Shown here one piece after another: positions 48,968 to 56,892 of a DNA stretch of 64,000 nt (positions are counted from its first letter, which is position 1; every line of letters begins with the position of its first letter). The DNA lies in contig NZ_KQ947990.1 of NCBI RefSeq assembly GCF_001513975.1, forward strand, positions 242,095 through 306,094. Direction: 5' to 3'. Below the pieces are notes generated by a model that made no database searches, was not told where the DNA came from, and worked only from the letters and a program-made list of their open reading frames with translations. The translations under genes were made by a program, and so were the position numbers. Origin of the DNA: Streptomyces curacoi (GTDB taxonomy: Bacteria > Actinomycetota > Actinomycetes > Streptomycetales > Streptomycetaceae).

Positions 48968-49420
48968 ATGGACGACGTGGACAGAAAGATTCTTGCCGAG
49001 CTCCAGCAGGACGGCCGGCTGACCGTGACCGAGCTGGCCGCTCGCGTGCGGCTCAGCGTCTCCCCCTGCCATCGGCGGCTGCGGGAGCTGGAGCGGGCCG
49101 GTGCCATCAGCGGCTACCGGGCCGTCGTGGACCCGGCTGCCGTCGGGCTGAACTTCGAGGCGCTGGTCTTCGTCTCCATGCGGCAGGAGGACCGGGACAC
49201 CGTCGTCGAGTTCGAGCGGGCGCTCGGCGAGGTGGAGGAGGTGCTGGAGGCCCAGCGGCTGTTCGGCGAGCCGGACTATCTGCTGCGGATCGTCGCCGCC
49301 GACCTCGCCGCCTACCAGCGGCTGTACGACGAGCGGCTGGCCACCCTGCCGGGGGTGCAGCGGCTGACGTCGACGCTGGTGATGAAGCATGTGGTGAAGG
49401 ACCGGCCGCTGCCGGCCTGA
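48968..49420 (+). CDS. Lrp/AsnC-family transcriptional regulator
   Basis: 150 residues. HTH in residues about 4-50 (DVDRKILAELQQDGRLTVTELA, LSVSPCHRRLRELERAG), followed by the RAM ligand domain (VEEVLEAQRLFGEPDYLLRIV). It binds an amino acid and controls the divergent LysE exporter by inference from position. ATG 48968 has little upstream ribosome site but fits the family's start. Confidence 0.92.
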   Translation: MDDVDRKILAELQQDGRLTVTELAARVRLSVSPCHRRLRELERAGAISGYRAVVDPAAVGLNFEALVFVSMRQEDRDTVVEFERALGEVEEVLEAQRLFGEPDYLLRIVAADLAAYQRLYDERLATLPGVQRLTSTLVMKHVVKDRPLPA

Positions 49421-49444
49421 CACGGGACACCGTGATACGCAAAC

Positions 49445-49474
49445 GGCGGTGATCCACCCGTGTGAACCACCGCC
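49445..49474. terminator. weak hairpin between convergent AsnC and TetR genes
   Basis: GGCGGTG / CACCGCC, a 7-bp stem with a 16-base loop that can pair partly itself. Weak but well placed. Confidence 0.4.
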
Positions 49475-49522
49475 TGCGAGACAGGACTTCGGTTATTCGA
49501 GGCGCCGGACGGCGGCCGGGAG

Positions 49523-50170
49523 CTACTTGGTCGGCTTCTTGCCGGTCACGCCGAGATGCACCAACAGGGCGAGGTTCGGCTTCAGTTCAGCCTGCTTGAC
49601 GCCCCACGTCTGAAAACCCTTCTGGTGCGAGGCCACCGCCGCGAGCATCGCGACGAGGGAGCCCGCGACCGCCGCCGGGTTGACGTCCTTGTCGACCTTG
49701 CCCTTGGACTGCAACTGCGCGACCGCGTCCGCCAGGGAGTTGTTGACCGAGTTCAGGATCTTCATGCGGATCTTGTAAAAGCGTTTGTCCCCCTCGGACG
49801 CGCCGAGATCGACCACCCTGAGGATCGCGTCGTTCTTGCGCCAGAACTCCAAAAACCCGTCCACGAGTTCCTGCGCGGTCTGCCAGCCGGCCTTGCCGAC
49901 CCAGCTGCGGCCCTCCACGAGCTCGGTCAACCCCGCGCCCTCGGCGGCCATTTGCTCGGCGATCTCCAGGACGGCGCCCTCGACGTCCGGGAAGTACTGG
50001 TAGAAGGTCGCGGGCGAAGTGCCCGCCTTCCGGGCCACATCGATGACTTTGACGTCCCGGTAGGGGGAGGAGCTGAGCATCTCGCTGAGGCAGTCGAGCA
50101 GCTTCTGCCGGGTCGCCTGCCCACGCCGGCCGGCCACGCGGCCGTCGACGGTACGCACTTGTCCTGTCAT
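49523..50170 (-). CDS. TetR-family repressor, candidate master regulator of the CTGAC-N5-GTCAG regulon
   Basis: 215 residues. HTH in residues about 14-60 (GQATRQKLLDCLSEMLSSS, DVKVIDVARKAGTSPATF, YQYFPDVEGAVLEIAEQMA), followed by an all-helical ligand domain (DGFLEFWRKNDAILRVVDLG, FYKIRMKILNSVNNSLADAV). A one-mismatch copy of the shared operator (50164-50178) covers its own start codon, which implies autoregulation. It is the only TetR protein found in the window. By position it equals SCO4421, upstream of kbpA-afsK. The ligand should be a CoA ester or the pathway substrate. The link to the operator is inferred. Confidence 0.88.
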   Translation of the reverse strand: MTGQVRTVDGRVAGRRGQATRQKLLDCLSEMLSSSPYRDVKVIDVARKAGTSPATFYQYFPDVEGAVLEIAEQMAAEGAGLTELVEGRSWVGKAGWQTAQELVDGFLEFWRKNDAILRVVDLGASEGDKRFYKIRMKILNSVNNSLADAVAQLQSKGKVDKDVNPAAVAGSLVAMLAAVASHQKGFQTWGVKQAELKPNLALLVHLGVTGKKPTK

Positions 50171-50178
50171 GCCGTCAG
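50164..50178. promoter_or_regulatory. shared operator copy 9 (one mismatch) over the TetR start codon
   Basis: CTGTCATGCCGTCAG on the plus strand, one mismatch in the left half. Bases 50168-50170 are the TetR ATG. Binding would block transcription or initiation, a negative loop. Confidence 0.65.
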
Positions 50179-50292
50179 CTTACCGAGGCGTGATCGGGGC
50201 GCGATTCGGCCGACTGCAAATGGGGTGCCCGAGGATGCGGAGGCGGGTGTGCCTGGTCTGCGGGTTGCACAGGACACCGTTACTTTTGCCGC

Positions 50293-51030
50293 ATGGCCGA
50301 AAACAGGGCATCCGCGAACGGAACGGGATACGGAGAGGGCGTCCCGTGCTGGGTGGACGCGCAGCTTGCCGACGTGGAGGCGGGCAAGCGCTTCTACGGT
50401 GAGCTCTTCGGGTGGGATTTCGAGGAGGCGTTCGACTCCACCGTGCTCGCCCGGCTGGACGGCGAGCCCGTCGCCTCCCTCTCGCGCAAGACGGACGGGC
50501 GGATGCCCACCGTGTGGACGGTGTACTTCGCGACCCCGGACGCGGCGGCGCTGGCCGGGCGGATCCGCGCGGCCGGGGGACAGGTGGTCACGGCGCCCGT
50601 GCAGGTCGGGGCCGGTCTCGGGACGGTCGCGCTGGTCACCGACCCCGAGGGCGCCGTCTTCGGGCTGTGGCAGGCGGGCGAGCACCCGGGCTTCGGCCGC
50701 CGGCACGAGGTCGGCACCTTCGTCTGGGCCGAGCTGTACGCCCGGGACACCGAGGTCGCCAACACCTTCTACGGCGGACTCTTCCACGACGCCCTGTTCG
50801 GGCCGGACGCCGAGCCGGACTTCGGACGCGCGGCCGTCTCGGAGGTCTTCCCGGCGATGATGCCGCCCCACTTCGTCGTCCACTTCCGGGTGGCGGACTG
50901 CGAGGGAATTCTCGGCACGGTGAACCGGCTCGGCGGGCGGGTGCAGGTGCCGCCCTTCGAAACCTCGTACGGGAGGGTCGCCGTCGTCACCGACGATCAG
51001 GGGGCGTCCTTCGCGGTCCTGGAACGCTGA
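50293..51030 (+). CDS. kbpA: VOC-family protein, KbpA-like (AfsK-binding)
   Basis: 245 residues made of two VOC (glyoxalase-like) domains: about 15-125 (VPCWVDAQLADVEAGKRFYG) and 135-245 (GTFVWAELYARDTEVANTFY, FVVHFRVADCEGILGTVNRL). It stands directly upstream of afsK. In S. coelicolor the gene there, kbpA, encodes a protein of about 250 residues that binds unphosphorylated AfsK and inhibits its autophosphorylation. Position and size fit. Assignment of the symbol rests on that synteny; the VOC fold is visible in sequence. The product is cytosolic. Confidence 0.8.
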   Translation: MAENRASANGTGYGEGVPCWVDAQLADVEAGKRFYGELFGWDFEEAFDSTVLARLDGEPVASLSRKTDGRMPTVWTVYFATPDAAALAGRIRAAGGQVVTAPVQVGAGLGTVALVTDPEGAVFGLWQAGEHPGFGRRHEVGTFVWAELYARDTEVANTFYGGLFHDALFGPDAEPDFGRAAVSEVFPAMMPPHFVVHFRVADCEGILGTVNRLGGRVQVPPFETSYGRVAVVTDDQGASFAVLER

Positions 51031-51275
51031 CCGCACCGGCTGGAACGCTGACCACACTCTTACCTCCGGCGTCCCACTATGCGAACCGGCGCTTTCCGTC
51101 GGGCCCGGGGTGTGGTTTTGTCCCAAGACACCCCGTTCCGCCCTCGGGTTCGCAACCACGCCCCAGGACAGGAAGAATCGGGGTGCGTGCCGCCAAGGCG
51201 GTGCGGTGGTGAGACGCTGCACGGGGTCGCGTAAACATGTCGGTGGCGCGGCTCGTACGGGGAGGTGGCAGGCAA

Positions 51276-53636
51276 GTGGTGGATCAGCTGACTCAGCACG
51301 ATCCGCGCAGGATCGGGCCGTTCGAGGTGCTCGGACGGCTGGGTGCCGGCGGCATGGGGCTGGTCTATCTCGCGCGCTCGGCGTCCGGCCGGCGCGTGGC
51401 GATCAAGACGGTCCGTACGGAGCTCGCCGAGGACCAGCTGTTCCGTGTCCGCTTCACCCGTGAGGTGGAGGCGGCCCGCGCGGTCTCCGGCTTCTATACG
51501 GCGGCCGTGGTGGACGCCGATCCGCGCGCCGCCGTGCCCTGGCTGGCCACCGCGTACGTGCCCGCGCCCTCGCTGGAAGAGATAGTGAACGAGTGCGGGC
51601 CGCTCCCGGCCCAGGCGGTGCGCTGGCTGGCGGCGGGTGTCGCCGAGGCGCTGCAGTCGATCCACGGCGCCGGGCTGGTGCACCGGGACCTCAAGCCGTC
51701 CAACGTGCTCGTCGTCGAGGACGGGCCCCGGGTGATCGACTTCGGTATCGCGTCCGGCGTTTCGAACACCCGTTTGACGATGACGAACGTCGCGGTCGGT
51801 ACCCCCGCGTACATGTCGCCGGAGCAGGCGAAGGACTCGCGCAGCGTCACCGGCGCGAGTGATGTCTTCTCGCTCGGCTCGATGCTGGTTTTCGCCGCCA
51901 CCGGGCATCCGCCCTTCCACGGCGCCAACCCGGTGGAGACGGTCTTCATGCTGCTCCGGGAGGGCCCGGACCTCGAAGGCCTCCCGGACGAGCTGCGCCC
52001 GCTCATCGAGTCCTGTATGCAGATGGACCCGACCGCCCGCCCCAACCCCGCCGACCTCCAGGCCCAGCTCGCCCCGCACCTCTTCGGCTCCGGCTCCGAC
52101 GACAGCGGTACGGCGTCGGCGTGGCTGCCCGAGCGGGCGGTCAGCCTGATCGAGGCGCGGCGCGGTGGCCGCCCGGCGACGAAGCCGTCGCCGGCGTCCG
52201 GCCGCAGCGGTGGCCGGATCGCCCCCGCCCCTCTCCCGCCCCCGCCCTCGCACGACCCGGTGGTCCCCGCCCCGCAGCCGGCGCCCGCCCCGGTCGGCGC
52301 CCCCGACACCGGCCCCGTACGGCTGGCCGGCGCGGCGGTGCCCATCGGGCCCGGCCCCCGCGTCGCCGCCGCCCGCGCCGCCGCCCTGCAGGCCCCCGCC
52401 CCGGAGGCCGGCCTCGTCGCCTCCTGGTCCAAGCCCCGCCCCGGCGTCAACGGCGCCGACCCCGCCGTGGGCCCTGCCGTGCCGCCCGCGCCCCCGGAGA
52501 CGGCGGCCGGCTGGCGCCCCTGGCGCTTCCGCATGTCGAACGACGTCTGGGGCACCCCGGCCGTCTGCGACGACCTCGTCTACGTCACCTCCTTCGAGGT
52601 GCACGCCCTGGACGTGGCCACGGGCCGCCGCCGCTTCAAGACGCGGGACGTGGCCTGGTCGATGGCGGTCGCGGACGGCCGTATCCACGCCTCCGACGGC
52701 CCGACCCTGTTCGCCCTGGACTGCCGCGAGGGCGCCGACCTCTGGCGGCTCCAGACGGACGCCTGGGTGTACTCGCTCAAGGCCGACCGGGGCACGGTCG
52801 TCACCGGCACCCGCGGCGGCGGCGTGCAGGCCTGGGAGGCCTCGAACGGCCAGAAGCTGTGGGAGATCACCGGGGCGCAGACCGACTTCGAGGCGCCGGA
52901 GGCCGGCCCCGCGCTGCACGACGGCACGGTGTACGTCTGGCAGGACGCGCGGCTGCGCGCCCTGGACGCCCGGACCGGCGACGAGCGCTGGTCGTACCCG
53001 ATCGGCGACGCCGCCTCCTGCGGCGGGGTGCCGGTGCGGGTGGCGCAGGCGCACGATGGCTATGTGTACGTGTCGGCCGGGACGCGGGTGCTGGCGCTCG
53101 ATGTGAACAGCGGCCTGGTCCGCTGGCACTTCGAGGCCCCGGCGGTGTTCCTGTGCCCGCCGACCTTCGTGCCGGGCCCGGCCGTCACGGGCGGCGGTGT
53201 GTACCTGGCCGACTACCTCGGCACGGTCTACGCCCTGGACGCCACCGACGGCCGCGACCGCTGGCGCATCGCCACCGAGTCCCGTTCCTCGATCGAGCCG
53301 GTCCTGGTGGCCGCCGGCCATGTCCACGTCGGCAGTGGCAAGGGCCTGTACACGCTGGACGCGGTCACCGGCACTCCGAAGTGGCGCTTCCAGGCGGGCG
53401 GCGACATCGTGGGCGCGCCGGCCGTGGCCGAGGGCCGGATCCACTTCGGTTCGACGGACCACCTGCTGTACACGCTGAAGGCCGACGACGGGCGGCTCAG
53501 ATGGAAGCTCGCCACCGGTGGCGAGATCACCGGCTCGCCCCTGGTGAGGGACGGGGTCGTGTACGCGTGCAGCAAGGACCGGTGCGTGTACGCGCTGGAC
53601 GCGGAGAAGGGGACGGGGACGGCGCGGAGCACGTGA
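51276..53636 (+). CDS. afsK: serine/threonine protein kinase AfsK with C-terminal PQQ-type propeller
   Basis: 786 residues from GTG 51276 (MVDQLTQHDPRRIGPFEV), preceded by GGAGG at ten bases; an in-frame start at 51237 is less likely. Kinase domain about 10-270: glycine loop LGRLGAGGMGLVYLA, catalytic VHRDLKPSNVLVV, DFGIASG, and activation loop with a Thr at residue 168, the published autophosphorylation site number in AfsK of S. coelicolor. A Pro/Ala linker (about 295-410) is followed by seven or eight PQQ-like blades (VYALDATDGRDRW, LYTLDAVTGTPKW, CVYALDAEKG). It phosphorylates AfsR. No membrane helix, though AfsK is known to associate with the membrane. Confidence 0.96.
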   Translation: MVDQLTQHDPRRIGPFEVLGRLGAGGMGLVYLARSASGRRVAIKTVRTELAEDQLFRVRFTREVEAARAVSGFYTAAVVDADPRAAVPWLATAYVPAPSLEEIVNECGPLPAQAVRWLAAGVAEALQSIHGAGLVHRDLKPSNVLVVEDGPRVIDFGIASGVSNTRLTMTNVAVGTPAYMSPEQAKDSRSVTGASDVFSLGSMLVFAATGHPPFHGANPVETVFMLLREGPDLEGLPDELRPLIESCMQMDPTARPNPADLQAQLAPHLFGSGSDDSGTASAWLPERAVSLIEARRGGRPATKPSPASGRSGGRIAPAPLPPPPSHDPVVPAPQPAPAPVGAPDTGPVRLAGAAVPIGPGPRVAAARAAALQAPAPEAGLVASWSKPRPGVNGADPAVGPAVPPAPPETAAGWRPWRFRMSNDVWGTPAVCDDLVYVTSFEVHALDVATGRRRFKTRDVAWSMAVADGRIHASDGPTLFALDCREGADLWRLQTDAWVYSLKADRGTVVTGTRGGGVQAWEASNGQKLWEITGAQTDFEAPEAGPALHDGTVYVWQDARLRALDARTGDERWSYPIGDAASCGGVPVRVAQAHDGYVYVSAGTRVLALDVNSGLVRWHFEAPAVFLCPPTFVPGPAVTGGGVYLADYLGTVYALDATDGRDRWRIATESRSSIEPVLVAAGHVHVGSGKGLYTLDAVTGTPKWRFQAGGDIVGAPAVAEGRIHFGSTDHLLYTLKADDGRLRWKLATGGEITGSPLVRDGVVYACSKDRCVYALDAEKGTGTARST

Positions 53637-53668
53637 GTGCCGCGATGGGTCGTCGGCCGTCCGCGGGG

Positions 53669-53740
53669 CCGGTGTGGCTGGTCGCGCCCGGGGCGGCGGA
53701 GCCGCAAATCGAGCACAACCCCGTGCCGCCCCCTGGGGCG
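53669..53740. repeat. dispersed intergenic repeat, long form (diverged)
   Basis: Contains GCGACCAGCC, GCGGCTCCGCCGC and CGATTTGCGGC on the minus strand, shared with 12672-12730 and 23201-23270. Located after afsK. Confidence 0.65.
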
Positions 53741-53917
53741 TTGCCGAACCGCCGTCCTGTGACGGCCGTCGTACCGGTGCACGGAAGGGGTCCGGACGGC
53801 GGCCGTCGGCGCGAGGGAGCAGCCCTGTTCACCGCTCTCACCGCAGACGCTACGCCCAGTACGCGGCGGTCGCCACGCGGTGACATGACCGTGACAGGCC
53901 TGCCCTAGAGTGACGGC

Positions 53918-54448
53918 ATGCATCGACGGGGGCACATGCTCAGACTCACGGCGGTATCGGTACTCGTCGTCCTGGCGCTGACCGGATTCAAGGGACGCGG
54001 CCACGGCGGCAGCGACGGCGGTGGCAGTGGCAGTGGCGGGGGCGGCGGATGCAGCAGCTCCAGCCAGGACCACGACAGCTCGTCCACCAGCGGCGGCACC
54101 TCGGGTTCGGGTTACCACGACTACGACGATGACGACGACTACGGCGGCACGAGCGGCGGCAGCGGCTCCTCCTCGACGCTCCAGGACGCCACCGTGCAAC
54201 TGGTGAGCTGCGCCTCGACGGACAGGCCCTACGCGACGGTCAAGGTCACCAACCCGAACTCCACGGGCGGCTACTTCACCGTCACGGTCGACTTCCTCGA
54301 CGCCGCCTCCCACCGGGTGGAACAGCGCACCGAGGACGAGTTCGTCGCCGCGAACGAGACGGTGAGCGTCCAGGTGGACCTCTCCGGCGCGGGCGTCGCG
54401 GCGCAGGTCGACCACTGCGCGGCCGAGCCGTACGCCACGGCCGGCTGA
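53918..54448 (+). CDS. small exported Gly/Ser/Asp-rich protein (SCO4424-like)
   Basis: 176 residues. A signal-like N-terminus (MLRLTAVSVLVVLALTGFKG after a basic MHRRGH) is followed by 65 residues of Gly/Ser/Asp low complexity (including DYDDDDDYGG), then a beta-rich C-terminal domain of about 90 residues (ATVQLVSCASTDRPYATVKV, GGYFTVTVDFLDAASHRVE) resembling small FxLYD/CARDB-type exported domains. Two cysteines (about 97 and 167) may pair. The gene lies between afsK and afsS as in S. coelicolor; function unknown. Confidence 0.75.
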   Translation: MHRRGHMLRLTAVSVLVVLALTGFKGRGHGGSDGGGSGSGGGGGCSSSSQDHDSSSTSGGTSGSGYHDYDDDDDYGGTSGGSGSSSTLQDATVQLVSCASTDRPYATVKVTNPNSTGGYFTVTVDFLDAASHRVEQRTEDEFVAANETVSVQVDLSGAGVAAQVDHCAAEPYATAG

Positions 54449-54455
54449 CGGGCAC

Positions 54456-55229
54456 TCACCGCACCCGGTAGCCACCGGCCCGCCGGGCCGCGAACAGCTC
54501 CGCCTGGCGGTCGGCGGGCGAGTTCCCGAGGGTGATGAGGTGGGGCGCCTGGGCGAAGGCGTGGGCGAGGGCGGCCTCCTTGGCCGCCCACAGCGCCCGC
54601 ACGGTGCCCTGCACACCCGCCGCCGGATACCCGGCTATGACGGCGGCCCGGTCGACCGCGGCGGCCAGCGCCCCACCGGGTTCGGTGACTTCCGAGACCA
54701 GCCCGATCTCATGGGCCCGCCGCGCCGACATCCGCTCCGCGCTCCCCATCAGCGCCATCCGCGCGGCCTCCCCGTACGGCATGCGCAGTGCCATGAGCAT
54801 CGACTCGTAGGCGCTGACCATGCCGTAGCTGGTGTGCGGGTCGAAGAAGGTGGCGCTCGGGTCGGCGACGAGGAAGTCCGCCTCGCCGAGGAGGTAGAAG
54901 GCACCCCCGCAGGCCATGCCCTGCACGGCGGCCACGACCGGCTTCCACAGGTCGTTGGCCTTGGGCCCGGCCCGCAGCAGCGGATCGTCCATCATGTACG
55001 GCGAGCCGGGCTGCGGGACGACGGCCGCCCGGTCCAGCCCCGTGCAGAACGCCCGCTCCCCGGCACCGGTGAGCACGACGGCCCGTACGGTGTCGTCGAA
55101 CCGCAACTCCCGCCACGCGCCCACGAGTTCGTCCCGCAGGGCGAGGTCGATGGCGTTGAGGCGATCGGGGCGGTCGAGGATGACGACGGCGACGCCGGTG
55201 TCCTTGTCGGTGGCGACGCGGAGGCTCAT
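54456..55229 (-). CDS. enoyl-CoA hydratase/isomerase
   Basis: 257 residues, crotonase fold. Oxyanion loops ERAFCTGLDRAAV (about 59-71) and AAVQGMACGGAFYLLGEADF (about 99-118); the region HTSYGMVSAYESML replaces the usual Glu-containing loop. Third gene of the inserted three-gene unit; ATG overlaps the DUF35 stop by four bases (55226-55229). Probably hydrates the enoyl-CoA made by the regulon's dehydrogenases, before DUF35/thiolase cleavage. Confidence 0.9.
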   Translation of the reverse strand: MSLRVATDKDTGVAVVILDRPDRLNAIDLALRDELVGAWRELRFDDTVRAVVLTGAGERAFCTGLDRAAVVPQPGSPYMMDDPLLRAGPKANDLWKPVVAAVQGMACGGAFYLLGEADFLVADPSATFFDPHTSYGMVSAYESMLMALRMPYGEAARMALMGSAERMSARRAHEIGLVSEVTEPGGALAAAVDRAAVIAGYPAAGVQGTVRALWAAKEAALAHAFAQAPHLITLGNSPADRQAELFAARRAGGYRVR

Positions 55230-55642
55230 GGCCGCTCCAGGACCCACCGGGGCAGGCCGGTGGGGCCGAAGACGGCCTGGACCTTGGCGCCGATGCGGAT
55301 CCGGTCGGGGGAGAGGGAGTTGAGGGGCGCGTCCGGGGCGGTGACGAGGTTGCCGACCAGGCGGATGCGGGGGGCGTCGGTGAGTTCGACGACGATGACG
55401 TTGTACGGCGCCTGCTCCGCGTAGTCGGGCAGCAGGGGCGGGTGGGGGACGACGTACGACCAGATACGGCCCTGACCGGACGTGCGGCGCCACTCGCTCG
55501 CGAAGGACTGGCAGTGCGGGCAGCACGGGCGGGGCGGGAACCGTGGCTCACCGCAGTCGGCGCAGGCCTGGACTCGGAGCTCGCCCTGGGCGGCGTACCG
55601 CCAGAAGGGGGCGCCGTCGGGGTCGGTGACGGGGGAGAGCAT
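55226..55642 (-). CDS. DUF35 Zn-ribbon/OB-fold protein, aldolase partner
   Basis: 138 residues, normal length. Zinc ribbon in CADCGEPRFPPRPCCPHC (about 27-44) and OB fold (GRIWSYVVPHPP, YNVIVVELTDAPRIRLVGNL). Sits between the thiolase-like and hydratase genes, overlapping the latter. In steroid side-chain breakdown an Ltp2-type thiolase and a DUF35 domain together make a retro-aldolase; gene order and the tyrosines of the neighbour suggest the same complex. Confidence 0.9.
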   Translation of the reverse strand: MLSPVTDPDGAPFWRYAAQGELRVQACADCGEPRFPPRPCCPHCQSFASEWRRTSGQGRIWSYVVPHPPLLPDYAEQAPYNVIVVELTDAPRIRLVGNLVTAPDAPLNSLSPDRIRIGAKVQAVFGPTGLPRWVLERP

Positions 55643-55648
55643 CCTTGG

Positions 55649-56797
55649 TCAACTCCTCAGGAGCAGCGCGGAGGTGGGGACGCCTTCGCCGGCGGTGACG
55701 AGGCAGGTGGCGGCGCCCGGGACTTGGGCGGTGCTGGTGCCGCGGAGCTGTTTGACGCCTTCGTTGATGAGGTTGAACCCGTGGACGTAGGCCTCGCTGA
55801 GCCCGCCGCCCCCGGTGTTGAGGGGCAGCAGCCCGCCGATCTCCAGGGCCCCGCCCTCCGTGAAGGCCCCGCCCTCTCCCCTCCCGCAGAACCCGTAACC
55901 CTCCAGCGACAGCGGTATGAGAGCCGTGAAGGCGTCGTAGATCTGGGCGACGTCCACATCCTGTGGAGTGAAGTCCGCGTGCTTCCACAGATGGCGGGCG
56001 GCCGTCCAGGCGGGCCCGGTGAGCGGGTCGTCGTTCCAGTAGTTGACCATGCCGTGGTGCTGGGCGGGCAGGCCCTGGGCGGCGGAGTGGACGTAGACGG
56101 GGGTGTGCCGGCAGTCGCGGGCGCGCTCCCGGCTGACGATCACACAGGCCAGGGCGCCGTCCGTCTCCAGGCAGTTGTCGAAGAGGCACAGGGGCTCGCT
56201 GATCCACCGGGAGGTCATGTACATCTCGCGGGTGAGGGGACGGTCGTACATGACGGCGGCCGGGTTCTGGTTGGCCCGGTTGCGGCAGGCGAGGGCGACG
56301 TTGAAGAGGTGGTCCCGGGTCGCCCCGTACTCGTGCATGTACCGGCGGGCGAGCATGGCGATCTCGTCGACCGGCCGCAGGAGGCCGTACGGCCGGGTCC
56401 ACTGGGCGGGGGTGGGCAGTTGGGCGGTGGTGTTGCGCCAGGGCCTGGGCCCGCTGCCCCGCTTGCGGGACCGCCAGGCGACGCCGACCGTGGCCTGCCC
56501 GGTGGCGATGGCGGCGGCGAGATGCGCGACGGTGGCACACGAGCCGCCACCGCCGTACCCCACCTTGCTGAAGAAGGTGAGATCCCCGAACCCGACGGCC
56601 TTCGCCAGCTCGACCTCGTCCGTCTCCTCCATGGTGTAGCTGGCCAGGGCGTCGACCTCACCCGGGGCGATCCCGGCGTCGTCGAGGGCGGCGAGGACGG
56701 CGCGGCAGGCGAGGGTCTTCTCGTCCTCGGGAAGGCGTTTGGCGAACGGCGTCTCGCCTATGCCGACGATGGCGGTCGCGTCCCTGAGTCCTGCCAT
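55649..56797 (-). CDS. Ltp2-like thiolase-fold aldolase
   Basis: 382 residues from ATG 56797 (GGAGG seven bases before). Thiolase fold: ATAIVGIGETPFAKRL, a glycine-rich strand FFSKVGYGGGGSCATV in place of the Cys loop, VDVAQIYDAFTALIPLSLEG and PLNTGGGGLSEAYVHGFN. The last two segments hold tyrosines at the places of the catalytic tyrosines of Ltp2, where normal thiolases have other residues, so it should cleave a 3-hydroxyacyl-CoA by retro-aldol rather than by thiolysis. It leads the inserted unit, with two operators in its promoter. Confidence 0.88.
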   Translation of the reverse strand: MAGLRDATAIVGIGETPFAKRLPEDEKTLACRAVLAALDDAGIAPGEVDALASYTMEETDEVELAKAVGFGDLTFFSKVGYGGGGSCATVAHLAAAIATGQATVGVAWRSRKRGSGPRPWRNTTAQLPTPAQWTRPYGLLRPVDEIAMLARRYMHEYGATRDHLFNVALACRNRANQNPAAVMYDRPLTREMYMTSRWISEPLCLFDNCLETDGALACVIVSRERARDCRHTPVYVHSAAQGLPAQHHGMVNYWNDDPLTGPAWTAARHLWKHADFTPQDVDVAQIYDAFTALIPLSLEGYGFCGRGEGGAFTEGGALEIGGLLPLNTGGGGLSEAYVHGFNLINEGVKQLRGTSTAQVPGAATCLVTAGEGVPTSALLLRS

Positions 56798-56826
56798 GTG
56801 CACACCTCCGCGCCGCGGACCGGCTG

Positions 56827-56841
56827 CTGACAGGTCGTCAG
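56827..56841. promoter_or_regulatory. shared operator copy 10 (perfect)
   Basis: CTGACAGGTCGTCAG, 30 bases upstream of the thiolase-like start. Tandem with copy 11, centres 27 bases apart. Confidence 0.8.
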
Positions 56842-56853
56842 ACTACAGCTAAT

Positions 56854-56868
56854 CTGACGGGCAGTCAG
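56854..56868. promoter_or_regulatory. shared operator copy 11 (perfect)
   Basis: CTGACGGGCAGTCAG preceded by AAT, 25 bases upstream of the acyl-CoA ligase GTG. Together with copy 10 it controls both divergent arms. Confidence 0.8.
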
Positions 56869-56892
56869 CTAGCGTGTTCGGGGAGGCCCATC

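Noticed and set aside
54445..54459. CTGACGGGCACTCAC at the end of the SCO4424-like gene
   Set aside because: Right half has two mismatches and the place is between convergent genes, not a promoter.
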